NCBI RefSeq assembly: GCF_026745355.1
Contig: NC_079202.1
Span: 6,279,629-6,343,628 of the forward strand
Origin: Beta vulgaris subsp. vulgaris
Lineage: Eukaryota; Streptophyta; Magnoliopsida; Caryophyllales; Amaranthaceae
Length of the DNA: 64,000 nt
Reading direction: 5' to 3'
The notes below the pieces were generated by a model. The model was not told the DNA's origin. It was given only the letters and a program-made list of their open reading frames with translations, and ran no database searches. A program made the position numbers and the translations under genes. Positions 9,976 to 21,600 of this stretch are shown here, piece after piece. The first letter of the stretch is position 1. Every line of letters starts with the position of its first letter.

Positions 9976-11160
9976 ATGTATAGTATTCCAAGAGCAATTC
10001 TATTTCCCTCTTTCCCTCCCTTAAAGAATTACGAGCGAGAAAATCACCACCACGAGCGCGACCTAATTCGAGTGCACCACCACCACCACTGCTCACCACA
10101 TTGCTTCACCACCACGACAAGCACCACATTGCATGGCCTAATTCGAGTGCACCACCACTGCTGCCCACCACAATTTGAAGATAGTGGGTTTGCGCGACCT
10201 AACTCGACTGCTCCAGCACCACCTTGTGCACCAACAGTGCTCCACCACCACCTTGCGCGCCACCCACTACGTGCAGCCGCGACCTCCACCATCACCACTA
10301 CCCTTCTCTTCTCTTCTCTTCTCTTTTCCACCATTTGAGTGGTTAATTAGGTATGAATTAATTTTGTTTTTAAGTTACTTTTGTTTTTCTTTATTGAATT
10401 AAATGATTAATGTGCAATGTGGGTTTTGTCAATTGTAGGAAGAAGAGGCTAAGGAAGGCAAATAAAGTTCCAAGTATCTATTTTCTCTTCATTGTTCGTC
10501 GTTGGTGTTAAGAGGTAACTAGTTTAATTTCGTTGTCTTTTTTGTTTGATTTATTTTGTTAATGAGACAAAGTTGTCATGTGCTTCAAATTGATAAAGTT
10601 ATGATAATTTATTGATGTATATATGTATTTTTTATAATGTATATGTATATTTCTTGATATGAGATTGTATGAAAACGCAATGTAATTTAGCTATATATGA
10701 AATATACAAGTTGTTTGAATCATCATCATATGCCTAGATACCCGTTCAAGACTTACTCATTAGGAGTAAGTCTTGAATAGTTCCCGGTTTGGGACTATTT
10801 TTGGACGTTTGACCTCACTTAGGTGGTGAATGTGTGTCTTCTTTTCAATTTGAAAGAATCTTGGCTTATCGTTTCTCTACATTGTTCTCTGGTACATATG
10901 TAGATAAGCAATTATCTACATTGTGTACTTGGAGAACTGTAGGGAAATGTGCAGTTTTCCTTAGAATTGAAAAGTTGGCATATATTCACTAGTGAGATTA
11001 GACGTCCAAGGATGGGTTAGGTTGGAGTGATAAGGACCTTGCTGCATGCATACAATTGAACATGTCACTATTTAGCTTGCTTTATACGTGTGATTTGAAT
11101 ATGTGAGTGTATTGTACTTTAATAATGATTGATGCATTATAATGAATGTTGTGTTTAATT
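9976..11160 (+). other. CAC-rich leader and presumed introns of the CACTA element
   Basis: Bases 10040-10330 are dominated by CACCAC words. The resulting His/Thr-rich and Val/Trp-rich frames on the two strands are simple-sequence by-products. The rest up to TNP2 is AT-rich with intron-like splice strings such as TTGTAG at 10433. No protein is recognised. Confidence 0.45.
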
Positions 11161-11185
11161 ATTAGAGGTGGTCTTCTTGAATGAG

Positions 11186-14100
11186 ATGGATCGTACTTGG
11201 ATGTATGGTAGTCGTGAATCGATTGAGTTTGTGAATGGGTCTCGGAATTCTGTAAATGCATTAGAATATCAAACATCCTCTGGAGCAGTCGACTTTTATT
11301 GTCCTTGTTTGGATTGTAGAAATGTGAGCAAGGTTAGTAGTATACATGTGGTTAGGGAGCATGTCTTTCGCCGTGGGTTTAGGCCTCAATACCACGTATG
11401 GATTTGGCATGGTGAGCAGGGGAGGTATATAGGAAGCTCTGGAGTAAAGAATGATGTATGTGAAGAAAAGGAAGGATGATGATGAGTTAGGGGATGAGAA
11501 TTTGGATGATGAATTTGGAGATGAAGATAGGGATCGGGTAGACGAGATGATACACGAGGTTGAAGATCAGTCGTGTAGACGACCTCGTATTTTTGAGTCT
11601 ATGTCTCAGGCTGCTGAAAAGCCGTTGTATCCAGGTTGTACAAAGTACACCAAACTTTCCGCGGTGGTAACACTGTTCAACATTAAGTCGAACGCTGGTT
11701 GGACGGACTCTAGTTTCACATGGAAGTTTTAGCTGAGATGCTCCCTGATGGAAATGAACTGCCAAAGTCGTACTATTATGCGAAGAATGATGTGTCCTTT
11801 GGTTTAGAGTACGAGCGGATACATGCTTGTCCAACGATTGTGGCTTTATCGTAATGAGTATGAGCATTTACATGAGTGTCCACGTTGTGGATTGTCGAGG
11901 TACAAGCGTGAAGGAGCTGGAGGTAGTGAAGGACCACCAGCAAGGTGTTGTGGTATCTACCCATAATACCTAGATTTAAGCGCATGTTCTCAATTAAAGG
12001 AGATGCGAAGAATTTGAGGTGGCATGCAGATCGTAGGAAGAAAGACGGTCTGCTCAAGCATCCGGCTGATTCGCCTGAGTGGAAAACTATCACAGGGTGC
12101 ATAAGTCATTTGGTAATGAGGATAGGAATCTGAGGCTTGGATTATGTACGGATGGCATGAACCCTTTTGGCAATCTCAGTCGCAGCATAACATGGCCAGT
12201 AGTTTTAGTGGTTTACAACTTGCCTCCTTGGTTGTGCATGAAACGCAAGTACATGATGTTGTCGCTTCTTATATCGGGGCCCAAACAACCTGGAAATGAC
12301 ATAGATGTATACCTTCAGCCGCTTGTTGAAGATTTACAGAAGATGTGAACGAAGGAGTGTTAGTATTTGATGCTATGCTAATGAGATGTTCACTCTGCGT
12401 GCCATGCTTTTTTGTACTATGAACGATTATCCAGCTTATGGGAACTTATCTGGGTATAAGACTAAAGGAAAACAACCTTGCCCGATTTGTTTAGATGACA
12501 TGAAATCTACACACCTTAAGGGCTGCAAACATGTGTATATGCGCACACGAAGGCTCCTAGCCGCGACCATCCCTATGTTTAAGAAGAAGGCATTCGATGG
12601 GACGGTTGAAGAAGAAGTTGCTCATAGACCATTAACTGGTACTGAATTTTATAATCAGGTGAAGGGCCTTGAAACAGTCTTTGGTAAACCTGCTAGTGAG
12701 GTTGATCGACCTAAAAACAGTCCATTTTTTGGAAACTCCCATATTGGAAAGATCTAAAGGTCAGACATTGTTTGGATGTCATGCACATAGAGAAGAATGT
12801 TTGTGAAGCTATTCTCGCGACACTTATGAATATTCCGGGCAAGACAAAAGATGTTAAGGTGTCACGACTTTACTTGGAAAAACAGGGGCTTCAACCAGAG
12901 TTGTGGGCTCAGAAAAGGGATGGAAGGAAGAAGAAAATAGCGGAGGAAAGGGTTGATGATGAAACTTAGAAAAGCAAAAAGAAGGTGGGGGATTCGGAGA
13001 AGAATTATTTGCCACCAGCTTGCTACACGATGTCGCGTGCAGAGAAACTGATTTTTTGCCAGTCATTGTATGGCATTAAGGTCCCTACTGGCTACTCATC
13101 GAATATGAAGCGCTTTGTTACCTTAAATGGTGAGTTGAAGTTATCGAGTATGAAATCGCACAATTGTCATGTCTTGATGCAAGTATTCTTACTGATCGCA
13201 ATTCGTGGGATACTTCCAAAGCATGTGAGGCACACCATTACAGAACCGTGTTCATTTTTTCATACAATATGCAGCAAAGTCCTAGACCCGTCGACCCTTG
13301 ATTCCTTGCAGGCCAGAGTAGTTGAAATTCTATGCAAATTTGAGATGTATTTCCCCCCGCATTCCTTGACATTATGGTCCATCTCATTGTCCATCTAGTT
13401 CGAGAAATTAAGCTGTGTAGTCCAGTTTTTTTGAGGTGGTGCTATCATTTTGAAAGATGTATGAGAACTTTGAAGGATAAAGTTCGGAATCCTGCACAAC
13501 CAGAAGGTAGTATAATTCAAGGGATTGTGGGTGAAGAGATCAGTCATTTTGTGGCTGAGTATTTTGCTAGTGTTGAGCCTGTTGGACTTCCGACATCCCG
13601 ACACGAGGGAAGACTTGAGGGCAAGGGTACAATTGGTTCAAAATTGATCACACCTTCCGTAGAAAAGCGTAAACAAGCTCACTTATTTTTATTGCATCAC
13701 GTACCAGCTGTCCATCCTTATTTAAATGAACACTAGAATTTTTGGCACGCGATGCGTGCTTGAATTTTTTTCGAAACATGAACTCGATTTTCTTCGGCAT
13801 AAGAGTCAAAATTTGAACATTAGACATACAAATTATAATTGTTTTTATTAGTTGCAAAATTTGATTGGTTTAGTTTCTGTCACTTAAGTCTCTCACCATT
13901 CTTTTTGTTTTTTTTTTTTTTTTTACTTTTCAAAGTCAAATTCTATGAACTAAATAGAAATTTTATTGAATTTATTTATGATTTCTAATATTGTAATTTT
14001 TTAGTTGATTATTGAATTAAGTACAATACTTCATAAATTGGAAAGAAAGTGGACACTTTGATTTCAAGTCAATTTTTTCAGAGGTTGTAGTTTGTAAGTG

Positions 14101-15105
14101 AATTTTTAAGTTTTTATAAAGTTTTCTCATTTTAGTGATTTGCATAACGTAAATTATGCAATTTTATGATTTTAGTTGACTTCTGAGTGATTGTTATAAT
14201 TATATTTTTGGTTTTTTGTTTGAAGCCCCCTTTGATTTGTAAGTGAAATTGTACTTTAGAATGGGAAGGGGGGGCAAAATAGGCATTTCAAAAGAGGACA
14301 CCATTGCTCCCCCCTTCCCTTATATAATAGAGATATGGAGGAATTACGTGTTAGCAATCCTGGAAAAGAAGTGAGGGCATTGACGCAAATGCATAATAAG
14401 ACTTTCATTGATTGGTTTCATAAACAAGTACTGAATGATTTGGATGAAAGTGTTCCTGAAACAGTCAAGTGGTTAACATTTGGTCCTCGTGAAATTGTAC
14501 GCTCTTATGAGGGTTATGATATTAATGGGTATATGTTTTGGACTGAACGTCAAGATCTGAAGTCAAGATCGCAACAAAATAGTGGTGTTTCAATTGTTGC
14601 GTCGTCTACACAATACGCAAGCTCGAAGGATAAGTCGCTTGTACATGCTGAAAGCAACTATTATAGGCGAATACAAGAAATATGGGAGCTGGACTACTGT
14701 ACTTTTAATATTTGCCTCTTGTGTTGCAAGTGGGTTGACGATAATCGACGTTGTGTAAGAAAAGATGATCCTTGCGGATTCACTCTTGTTGACCTTAGTT
14801 GTCTAAGTGAAACTAAGGAGCCATTTGTAATTGCATCACAAGTCAAGCAAGTATTTTTTGTAACTGATCCTACTGATCATAAGTGGTCAATTGTTGTACC
14901 TGGTAAAAGGAGTATCCTCGGTATTGGTGATGTTGATAATGAGGAAGAATATGATGCATTTGAGGATCTCCCCCCTTTTACCTATCCTGAAATTAGTGTG
15001 GAAGATGATGTGAATATGTCGGAGAACTATATGCGTGTAGATCACACGGAAGGAATACATGTACTTGAGGATCCTAGGAAACGGCGGAAGGTCAATAAAT
15101 CATGA
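11186..15105 (+). pseudogene. TNP2-type CACTA transposase, broken
   Basis: This is a relic of the large En/Spm transposase that cuts element ends. Segments appear in order across shifted frames. The N-terminal transposase-associated domain starts MDRTWMYGSRESIEFVNG and includes CPCLDCRN (11186-11480). The core follows at 11640-12970, with PRFKRMF, HPADSPEW, FTLRAMLFCTMNDYPAYG and [20 protein letters not shown]. The DUF4218-like part at 13000-13720 has KSHNCHVLMQ and the NPAQPEGSI region. The C-terminal DUF4216-like part is at 14335-15105. There are at least six frameshifts or stops, including a one-base loss near 13352. A Helitron (13733-14333) splits the frame between LNEH and MEELRV and removing it restores the join exactly. 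Clearly non-functional. Confidence 0.9.
13733..14333 (-). mobile_element. Non-autonomous Helitron inside TNP2 pseudogene
   Basis: On the minus strand it starts TCTCTATTATATAAGG (14333 downward). It ends with hairpin GCACGCATCGCGTGC, then CAAAAATTCTAG (13733). The host dinucleotide A|T is at 13732 and 14334. Taking the 601 bp out rejoins the TNP2 frame as ...NEH-MEEL... without adding or losing a base. That confirms both borders and the lack of target duplication expected of Helitrons. It has no coding capacity. Confidence 0.95.
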
Positions 15106-15154
15106 GATATAAACTCAGGTTTGTGTAATTTCTCCAATTTGTAACTATTGTGTA

Positions 15155-16160
15155 GATTTTGAGGCTTATTTTTGGCCTTTTTGCTCCCAAATCGTACTTG
15201 TCGAGTCATTTAACCCCAAATTCTCTTTGAACATGCTTATATGAGGCATAACATAACTAGTGTGTAGATTCTTAGACTTGCATTTTTTGTTTGTTGCATT
15301 TCGGGAACGAAAAGGCAATTTCGGGGCTATTTTGGCCTTTTCGCTCCCAAATCATACTTATCGAGTCATTTAACCCCAAATTATTTTTGAACATCATTAT
15401 ATGAGGCAAAATATAACTAGTATGTAGATTCTTAGACTTGCATTTGTTGTTGGTTGCATTTCGGGAACGAAAAGGCCATTTCGGGCCTTTTCGCTCCCAA
15501 ATCGTACTTATCGAGTCATTTTACCCCAAATTCTCTTTGAACATCATTATATGAGGCATAATATAACTAGTGTGTAGATTCTTTGACTTTCATTTGTTGT
15601 TGGTTGCATTTCGGGAACGAAAAGGCCATTTCGGGGCTATTTTCGCCTTTTCGCTCCCAAATCGTACTTATCGAGTCATTTAACCACAAATTCTCTTTGA
15701 ACATCATTATATGAGGCATAATATAACTAACGTGTAGATTCTTAGACTTGCATTTGTTGTTGGTTGCATTTCGGGAACGAAAAGGCCATTTCGGGGCTAT
15801 TTTGGCTTTTTCGCTCCCAAATCGTACTTATCGAGTCATTTAACCCAAATTCTTTTTGAACATCATTATATGAGGCATAATATAACTAGCGTGTAGATTC
15901 TTAGACTTGCATTTGTTGTTGGTCGCATTTCGAGAACGAAAACACCATTTCGGGGCTATTTTGGCCTTTTCGCTCCCAAATCGTACTTATCGAGTCATTT
16001 AACCCCAAATTCTCTTTGAACATCATTATTTGAGGCATAATATAACTTTTGTTTATATTCTTAGGATTGCATTTGTTGATGGTTCTATATCGGGAACATA
16101 AATGTGATTTTAGGCCTATTTATGTCTTTTTGCGTCCAATTCCTATTTCTCGAGTCATTT
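15155..16160. repeat. Roughly 160-bp tandem repeat array, about six copies
   Basis: A unit of about 145-165 bp is repeated head to tail with high identity. It contains CGCTCCCAAATCGTACTTAT, CGAGTCATTTAACCCC, GAGGCATAATATAACTAG, GTGTAGATTCTTAGACTTGC and TTTCGGGAACGAAAAGGCCA. One copy lacks part of the TTTCGGGGCTATTTT segment, and the last copy is diverged. It lies between the two transposase genes of the CACTA element. Confidence 0.95.
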
Positions 16161-16269
16161 GACTTCATTTTCTTTTTGTATAACTTCATTTTCTTTTTGT
16201 GTCCAATATGATTTTAGGCTTGTATTTATGTCTTTTTGAATATGATAAAATGAGATATATGATCCTTGG

Positions 16270-16628
16270 TTGTTTTGTAACACCCCCCTCCCATGCACAC
16301 CCCCAACTGCCCCCCCTCCCACTGCCCCACCCCATCTCCTACTGTGCTACACTCCCCTCCCCCCACTGCTCCACCCCCTCTCATGCTGTGCTGCACTCCC
16401 CTCCCCCAACTACCCGCCCCACTGCACCCCTCCCCTGCTGCGCTCCCCTCCCCCTACACACCCCCCCCCCCCACTGCCCTACTGTGATGCACTCCCCTCC
16501 CCCACTGCCCCACCCCCACTGACCCTCCCCAATGGTGCCCCTCCACTGCCCCCTCCCCACTGCACAGCCCCCTCCCCTGCACCCTCCCCACTGCCCCCCT
16601 CCCCACTGCACTGCCCCGTCCTTCCCTA
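16270..16628. repeat. C-rich low-complexity tract
   Basis: About 360 bp of CCCCACTGC / CCCCTCCCC simple sequence on the plus strand. All three plus frames and the opposite strand read open as Pro- or Gly-rich nonsense, so no gene is called. Confidence 0.9.
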
Positions 16629-16676
16629 AATGTTAATTTTTTTTATTAATGTGTAAATTTGTACAATTTCAGGGAC

Positions 16677-18240
16677 ATGGCGGAGGTGCATACAAATACG
16701 AGTGCGGAACACACTACCGAGGATGAGTCTTTCGATTACCAAAAGGAGCGGGGTAAATTGGTTCGAGCTCGCCGTGAAGAAAAAGATGCACAAAGGGTTA
16801 GGAAGTCATTGGCGACGAAAAAGAGAAAAGGAAGGGGACCTACAAAGTCACTAGGGAAACCCACCCTAATGACTTTGGCGTACGATCATTTGGGGCAACC
16901 TTGTGGAAAATGGCATCAAAAGTATGCCATGCAAGTTGGGATTTGCATGCATAAGCTCTCCATTCTGCACTCATGGAAAGAGGTGCCCGAGTCTTTGAAA
17001 AAGATAATTTGGGAAGATACTATTGTATGTTTTGCGTACAACAACGTTTAGAATCTTAACACTTTAGTTAACTATATGTGTAATATTTACTAATTTGTGA
17101 AATACGTTTTTTGTAGAATCAATTCAATATTGAAAATAATGAAGCCAAGAAGAATGTGTTTCGATCCGCAGTTGCCCAGAGATTCAGAGATTTCAAGGCC
17201 AAGTAAGTGTCGGGGTGGATCACTAAGCAGAGAAAAGTCGTGGGTACAAAGAAGAAGAAAATCTACGGCGGAGAAACATACACCGGTTCCGAGGCTTCAC
17301 CAGACACATCATCTGAGGCACCCTCCAAGTTACCATATCAGATATAGAGGCATATCAGACCTGAGGAGTGGCAAGCATTTGTTGCACAAAAAACAACCCC
17401 GGAAGTTGTTGTAAGAATATTTTACTAGCTAAGATTTAATACTCTTAGATCCAGTATTATTGTATAACATCACACCTAACCTTTGTTTGTAATTGTGTGT
17501 TTCAGGCAACTCGTGAGAAAAGTAGCACGAGTGCAAAATCTAGGAAGTACTATAACCATCTGGGTGCTCAGTCGTACGGTCAGGCGAGAGATATGTGGAT
17601 GTATAGCCATTACCCCATGATTGGGTCGACAACGGCAACGGGCACTAGCTCTACGACGACAGTTGCACAGCCTCGGCAACCAGATAGAGTGCTCGATTGG
17701 TGGTGTTCGATGCATGGGGTTGATGCAAAGGGACAAAGAGTCTTGCCTGATCCCGGAACACAATAGATAGCTAATGCCATTGTAAGTACATATTATAAGT
17801 TTTTTATAAGGTATATATAATATAACTTGTGCCTTCACGAGCATTTCTCTCTTATCCTTATGTAGATTGGCTTGAAGGAAAAGGAGGCAACTGATGAGTT
17901 CACTCCTAAAGGACAAATTGATGCCTTACACGAGACTTTAGGACGGGACCAATATGGACGTGTGAGGGGAGTAGGAGGTGTCCGCCTCGAGGTGAGAAAG
18001 GTGTATGGTGATCAATACACTACTACGTCAAAATCCAGTGCCTCTAGTGTGCATTCGGCAGCTTCAATATATGTGGACGCTATGAAAGCTGCAATTTGAG
18101 AAGAGATCAGAGAGGATATGACTCATAATTTCAACGCCATTTTGGCACAAATGGGCTTACCGACTTTTGGTGCTTTCAAGCAGGGCAGTGTTATTGAAAA
18201 TATTCTCTTTTTAAAGTTCCAATTCATTAGAAGTGGGACA
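16677..18240 (+). pseudogene. TNPA-like (Ptta/En/Spm) protein, broken
   Basis: This is the second gene of the CACTA element, related to the DNA-binding partner of TNP2. Exon 1 starts MAEVHTNTSAEHT (ATG 16677) after a TTTCAG acceptor and includes KRKGRGPTKS and a segment ending SWKEVPESLKKIIWEDT. Further exons lie at about 17118-17414 (NIENNEAKKNVFRSA, HIRPEEWQAF), 17507-17781 (REKSSTSAKSRKYYNHLG) and 17866-18240. GT-AG junctions fit (GTATGT 17023, GTAAGA 17411, GTAAGT 17782). In-frame stops occur at QI-TAG-RHIRPEEW, at Q-TAG-IANAI and at AAI-TGA-EEIRED. Two of these look like single transitions of Trp or Arg codons. It is no longer functional. Confidence 0.82.
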
Positions 18241-18243
18241 AGT

Positions 18244-18758
18244 TGATAAATTTTATATGACTGAAAATGGGTCTGGCACCCCAGTACGGAGGAGGAGAGT
18301 TCGGTCCACATACAAGCTCAAATGAGGTTCCATACTAAAACCAATTGGCAATAGTAGGAGTAGCTCCTCTAGCTTATATTGTGATACTTTCTCTCCTCTT
18401 TCTCCAATGTGGGAGAACTCACATTTGCACAACATCATGGGGTTCAACACTCCCCTTCACATGTGAGTGTCCTTAGAATTAACGCATACTAGTAAGGCAA
18501 TCCTCATTGGGGATGATCATCCAATAGAGGGACTTATCCAGTTGCATGACAAATGCCGAATATAAAAGGCGTAACAACCTTGGGCTCTGATACCATGATA
18601 AATTTGATACGTCTGAAAATGGGCATGAAGGAGCAGAGTTTTGTCCACATACAAGCCCAAAGGAGGTTCCATACTAAAACCAATTGATTGTGGTACTTTC
18701 TCTCATATTTCTCCAATGTGGGACAACTCACATGTGCACAACATCATGAGGTTCAACA
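18244..18758 (-). mobile_element. TRIM retrotransposon (LTRs, PBS and PPT only)
   Basis: Two direct repeats, 18244-18449 and 18596-18758, both start TGATAAATTT and end GGTTCAACA on the plus strand. On the minus strand the right-hand copy is followed at once by TGGTATCAGAGCCCAA (18595 down to 18580). This is the initiator-tRNA-Met primer binding site. The left-hand LTR is preceded by the purine tract GTGAAGGGGAG (18460 down to 18450). The internal region is only 146 bp, so this is a terminal-repeat retrotransposon in miniature. The right copy lacks about 40 bp relative to the left. No clean 5-bp target duplication was found. Confidence 0.9.
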
Positions 18759-19250
18759 CATTGGTAATTGCTCATGAAATGTAACTTTCTCTATTTTGAG
18801 AAAATTCAAGAACATCAGGTGATAGTCTAATGATATTGACATTACCTTCGATCTCAAAGGATAAAGATCATGGAATTGAGTGTCATCCATTACAAGAGAA
18901 ATCTCCAAATCTCTCCTACTTACAAGAAACCCTTATTACCTTAAACAGAAAAAAAGTTTGTGGTTAGCATAACTTCCTACAATTCTTGCATACCAAACAA
19001 ACTCAACTTATATTACTTTCTAGAAAGTTGACGTTCTTATACATTTTTATATCAACCAAACAACACCTTACTTTCTTACCATATAAATAGAGGAGACATT
19101 TTAAATTGCATTAATTCAATTGGTTATAGTCTTTTAGAACAAAACAAATTTACTATTATGTTTCCAAATGTTCTATCTTTATAAATATTATCTCATCTCA
19201 TTCTCGATTAATTATTTCTAACCGCGCTATTTACCGTCCATGTTTACAGT
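18759..19250. other. Gene-free spacer
   Basis: AT-rich, with no recognised element end or coding frame. It may contain the lost right part of the CACTA element, but no sub-terminal repeat is present. Confidence 0.4.
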
Positions 19251-19253
19251 ATA

Positions 19254-19560
19254 TTGTCTGTAGTTATACCTTTATTTTTTCTTCTTTCTCTCTCCTCTAC
19301 TTCTTCTTCCTCCATTCTCGCCACTACCCAGCCATCGATGCCACCATCACCACTACCCACAAACTCCCCTCCCCGAGCCCCAGACCCCCCACTGTTGCAA
19401 CCTACAATCCCAACCTACTCAAATCCCGCAGCCACCCACCCAGCCCGCCCCCCACCCCCAATATCTCAGCAACAGCCCCAAGCCCCTCTCCCTTCGCATT
19501 CCCCCGGCAATCCCCCCCCCCCCCGCACTCTTTCCGGCAGCTCCAAACCCCACACGCAAC
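19254..19560. repeat. C-rich low-complexity tract
   Basis: A C-, CT- and CA-rich stretch gives a Pro/Ser-rich open frame with no domain. It is treated as simple sequence. Confidence 0.6.
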
Positions 19561-21440
19561 ACCCACCTTTCTTCTTCTTCTTTTTCCTTCCTCCTCGTTT
19601 GTTACGAAAATTTTTTTTAAAAAAATTACTCCTCTTCGTGGAACCAAATTTTTTTCAGTTCCACCAATTTTTTTTTCTATTCCACCATTATGGAACCGAA
19701 AAAAAAATGATCGGTGCAATAAAAACTTGGGTATTTCTAAGAAGATTTTGAAATTTTTTATTTTTGTAATAAAAAAATACGTATAAAATACGGGTGGTAA
19801 ATAGCAAGACCCAATAATCCTGAGGCAAGGACTAGAACTTGAGTCAAGAAGGTCAACATGTTTCTTATATAATGCAATACAAAACCAATAGTCAAAATTT
19901 CTAAGAAGTGAAGAATAATAGAGTTGTTTATTGGCCTTAATTTAGGAAGTGTCACTTTAATTAAAGTAAGTTCTACTCGCTCCCTCTATTTGTTTTTTAT
20001 TTTCTCACTTCATTTGGAGAGAGTCAGGGAGAAAGTACAAAAGTATGAGAAAGAAACTGAAAAGGTAGATGCAGAAACTGAGAAGATGTAGAGAGAAATT
20101 GAAAAATGAGAGAGAGAAACCAAAAAGTGGGTTAAAATATTAAAAAGTAGATGACATGAGTGGAAAATAGGAGAAAATAAACGGGACATGTTACCAAATA
20201 TAGAAAATTCAACAGCTTCTTGATTAAAAAGAAAAATGTGTAGATTAAAAAAAACAGAGGAAGTACTTTTCCGCAAAATTAGAGTATTTTTATTCTTTAA
20301 ATTATTGTATCCTATATATTTTTTCCTTAACTTTATTAATATTATGTCCATATAATTTATTGAAATTAGAATTGTAAACTTTCTATTATCTAGAATGCTC
20401 TTTTGTGCTAGTATATTATTTAGTAGATGTTGGCGCATTTAGACCATCGTCTAGTTTAAACCCCTTCTAATGCTGTCCAAAAATTCAGATTATGGTGTGT
20501 AAGAAAGACCTTTTGATAATCTTGTAACTTCCTTGTAACCTGTCCCATAATAACCTTCTTGATTTCCTTTTCAATGCCCATTATAACCTATTAGTAATCG
20601 CATTATTATTTTAGCCTTGTAATTGTTGAAGCTATGATGTATAGGACGCAAAACATGTGAGTGTTGCACATTGATAAAAGAACATAGGTGATTTCATTTA
20701 TATGGCAAAGAGGTTACTCTCTTTACTATTATATTATTTTAAGGTGGAACCTCCTTACTCTGGTGAAATAGGCTCTCTCTCCATTTGAAGGCTCATATTT
20801 AACATGGCATTAGAGTTAGACCTACATTTTGGACCGTTAATTTACTCTGGGCCAACTGAAAAAAGGACCTTACATGTGAGGAGGACTGTTGAAGCTACAT
20901 GTGTGTGTCCCACATTGATAAAAGAAGATAAATAAGTTCACTTTATAAATCCAGTCTAAAGCTTTTTGTACTCTAGAAATAGAGCCCAAATCCAATCTAA
21001 ATTTTTTTTGAGTCCAGTCTAGTCCAATTCAAAACTTTTTTACCGAGTCTAGGTGCAGACCATTCTAGTTTAATTATTATTTTATTTTTTTCGATTTAGT
21101 TTCATAATTTTTTCTCATGATGCAATCATTGAAATTCGAAAAATTGGATTCAATAAATCCATTGCAAAAAATAAGTTTCACACATATTAAAGTATTATAA
21201 AATACAAATTGATAAAAAAGGCGGCCTAAGGATTATATTAACATTGACCTTTTTAGTTCTCACTTTGGAATTTTAGAGGGTAAGTGAATTTTTTTTTTTT
21301 CAATTTTTCACCAGGTGTCCATGTGGTATTTCAAAATTCATGAGGTATCCATGTTGTTTCAAAATGCACTAGGTAACCATACTTTTGGAGTAAAATGCAC
21401 GAAATGCCTTTAATGGCTAATGGTGTTAAGTTTTAGTTAG
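19561..21440. other. Gene-free AT-rich stretch
   Basis: No coding frame, RNA gene or clean element ends were recognised. Around 20640-20930 a promoter-like string (TGTGTGTCCCACATTGATAAA) occurs twice in variant form, possibly old LTR debris. Confidence 0.4.
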
Positions 21441-21600
21441 TCATTAACCTTAACTAAACTCTCTAACCTTAATTAAACCCTCTAACCCTAACCATAAAAC
21501 CTTAAGCCTAACCCCAAACCCCAAACCCCTAACCCCCTAACACCTCACCCCATCATAAGCCCTAACCCTTACCTTAACCACCCAACCACCAAGCCCCCTC
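21440..21600. repeat. Degenerate telomere-like CCTAAC tract
   Basis: Many CCCTAAC, CCTAACC and AACCCTAA words in irregular spacing resemble a decayed array of the plant telomere unit CCCTAAA. It is too irregular to be a telomere, and other A/C-rich origins are possible. Confidence 0.45.

Larger units (their letters stand above)
9667..18243 (+). mobile_element. Decayed autonomous CACTA (En/Spm) element, right end not found
   Basis: The left terminus is CACTAGGGAAAAAAAGG. It is followed by palindromic GGGCTGCGCTTTT sub-terminal repeats to about 9945, the same motifs as in the 5357-6703 element. Next come a CAC-rich leader, a TNP2 transposase pseudogene (11186-15105), a 160-bp tandem array, a C-rich tract and a TNPA-like pseudogene (16677-18240). 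That is the gene order of plant En/Spm elements. I could not find a right-hand CCCTAGTG end with matching repeats. The copy is either truncated near 18.2 kb or its end lies in unrecognised DNA, and the stated end is only the last recognisable sequence. Confidence 0.82.

Noticed and set aside
9976..10402. His/Thr-rich and Val/Trp-rich ORFs
   Set aside because: They are by-products of a CACCAC repeat in the leader of the CACTA element.
16199..16629. Proline-rich protein genes in three overlapping frames
   Set aside because: All come from one C-rich simple-sequence tract; every frame is open for the same reason and none has a domain.
19254..19751. A secreted Pro/Ser-rich protein
   Set aside because: The frame starts in spacer and passes through C and T homopolymer runs. 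The N-terminal hydrophobic stretch is a T-rich tract, not a convincing signal peptide.
21440..21600. A telomere or true interstitial telomere array
   Set aside because: CCCTAAA units are irregular and mixed with other A/C-rich words; at most a decayed relic.
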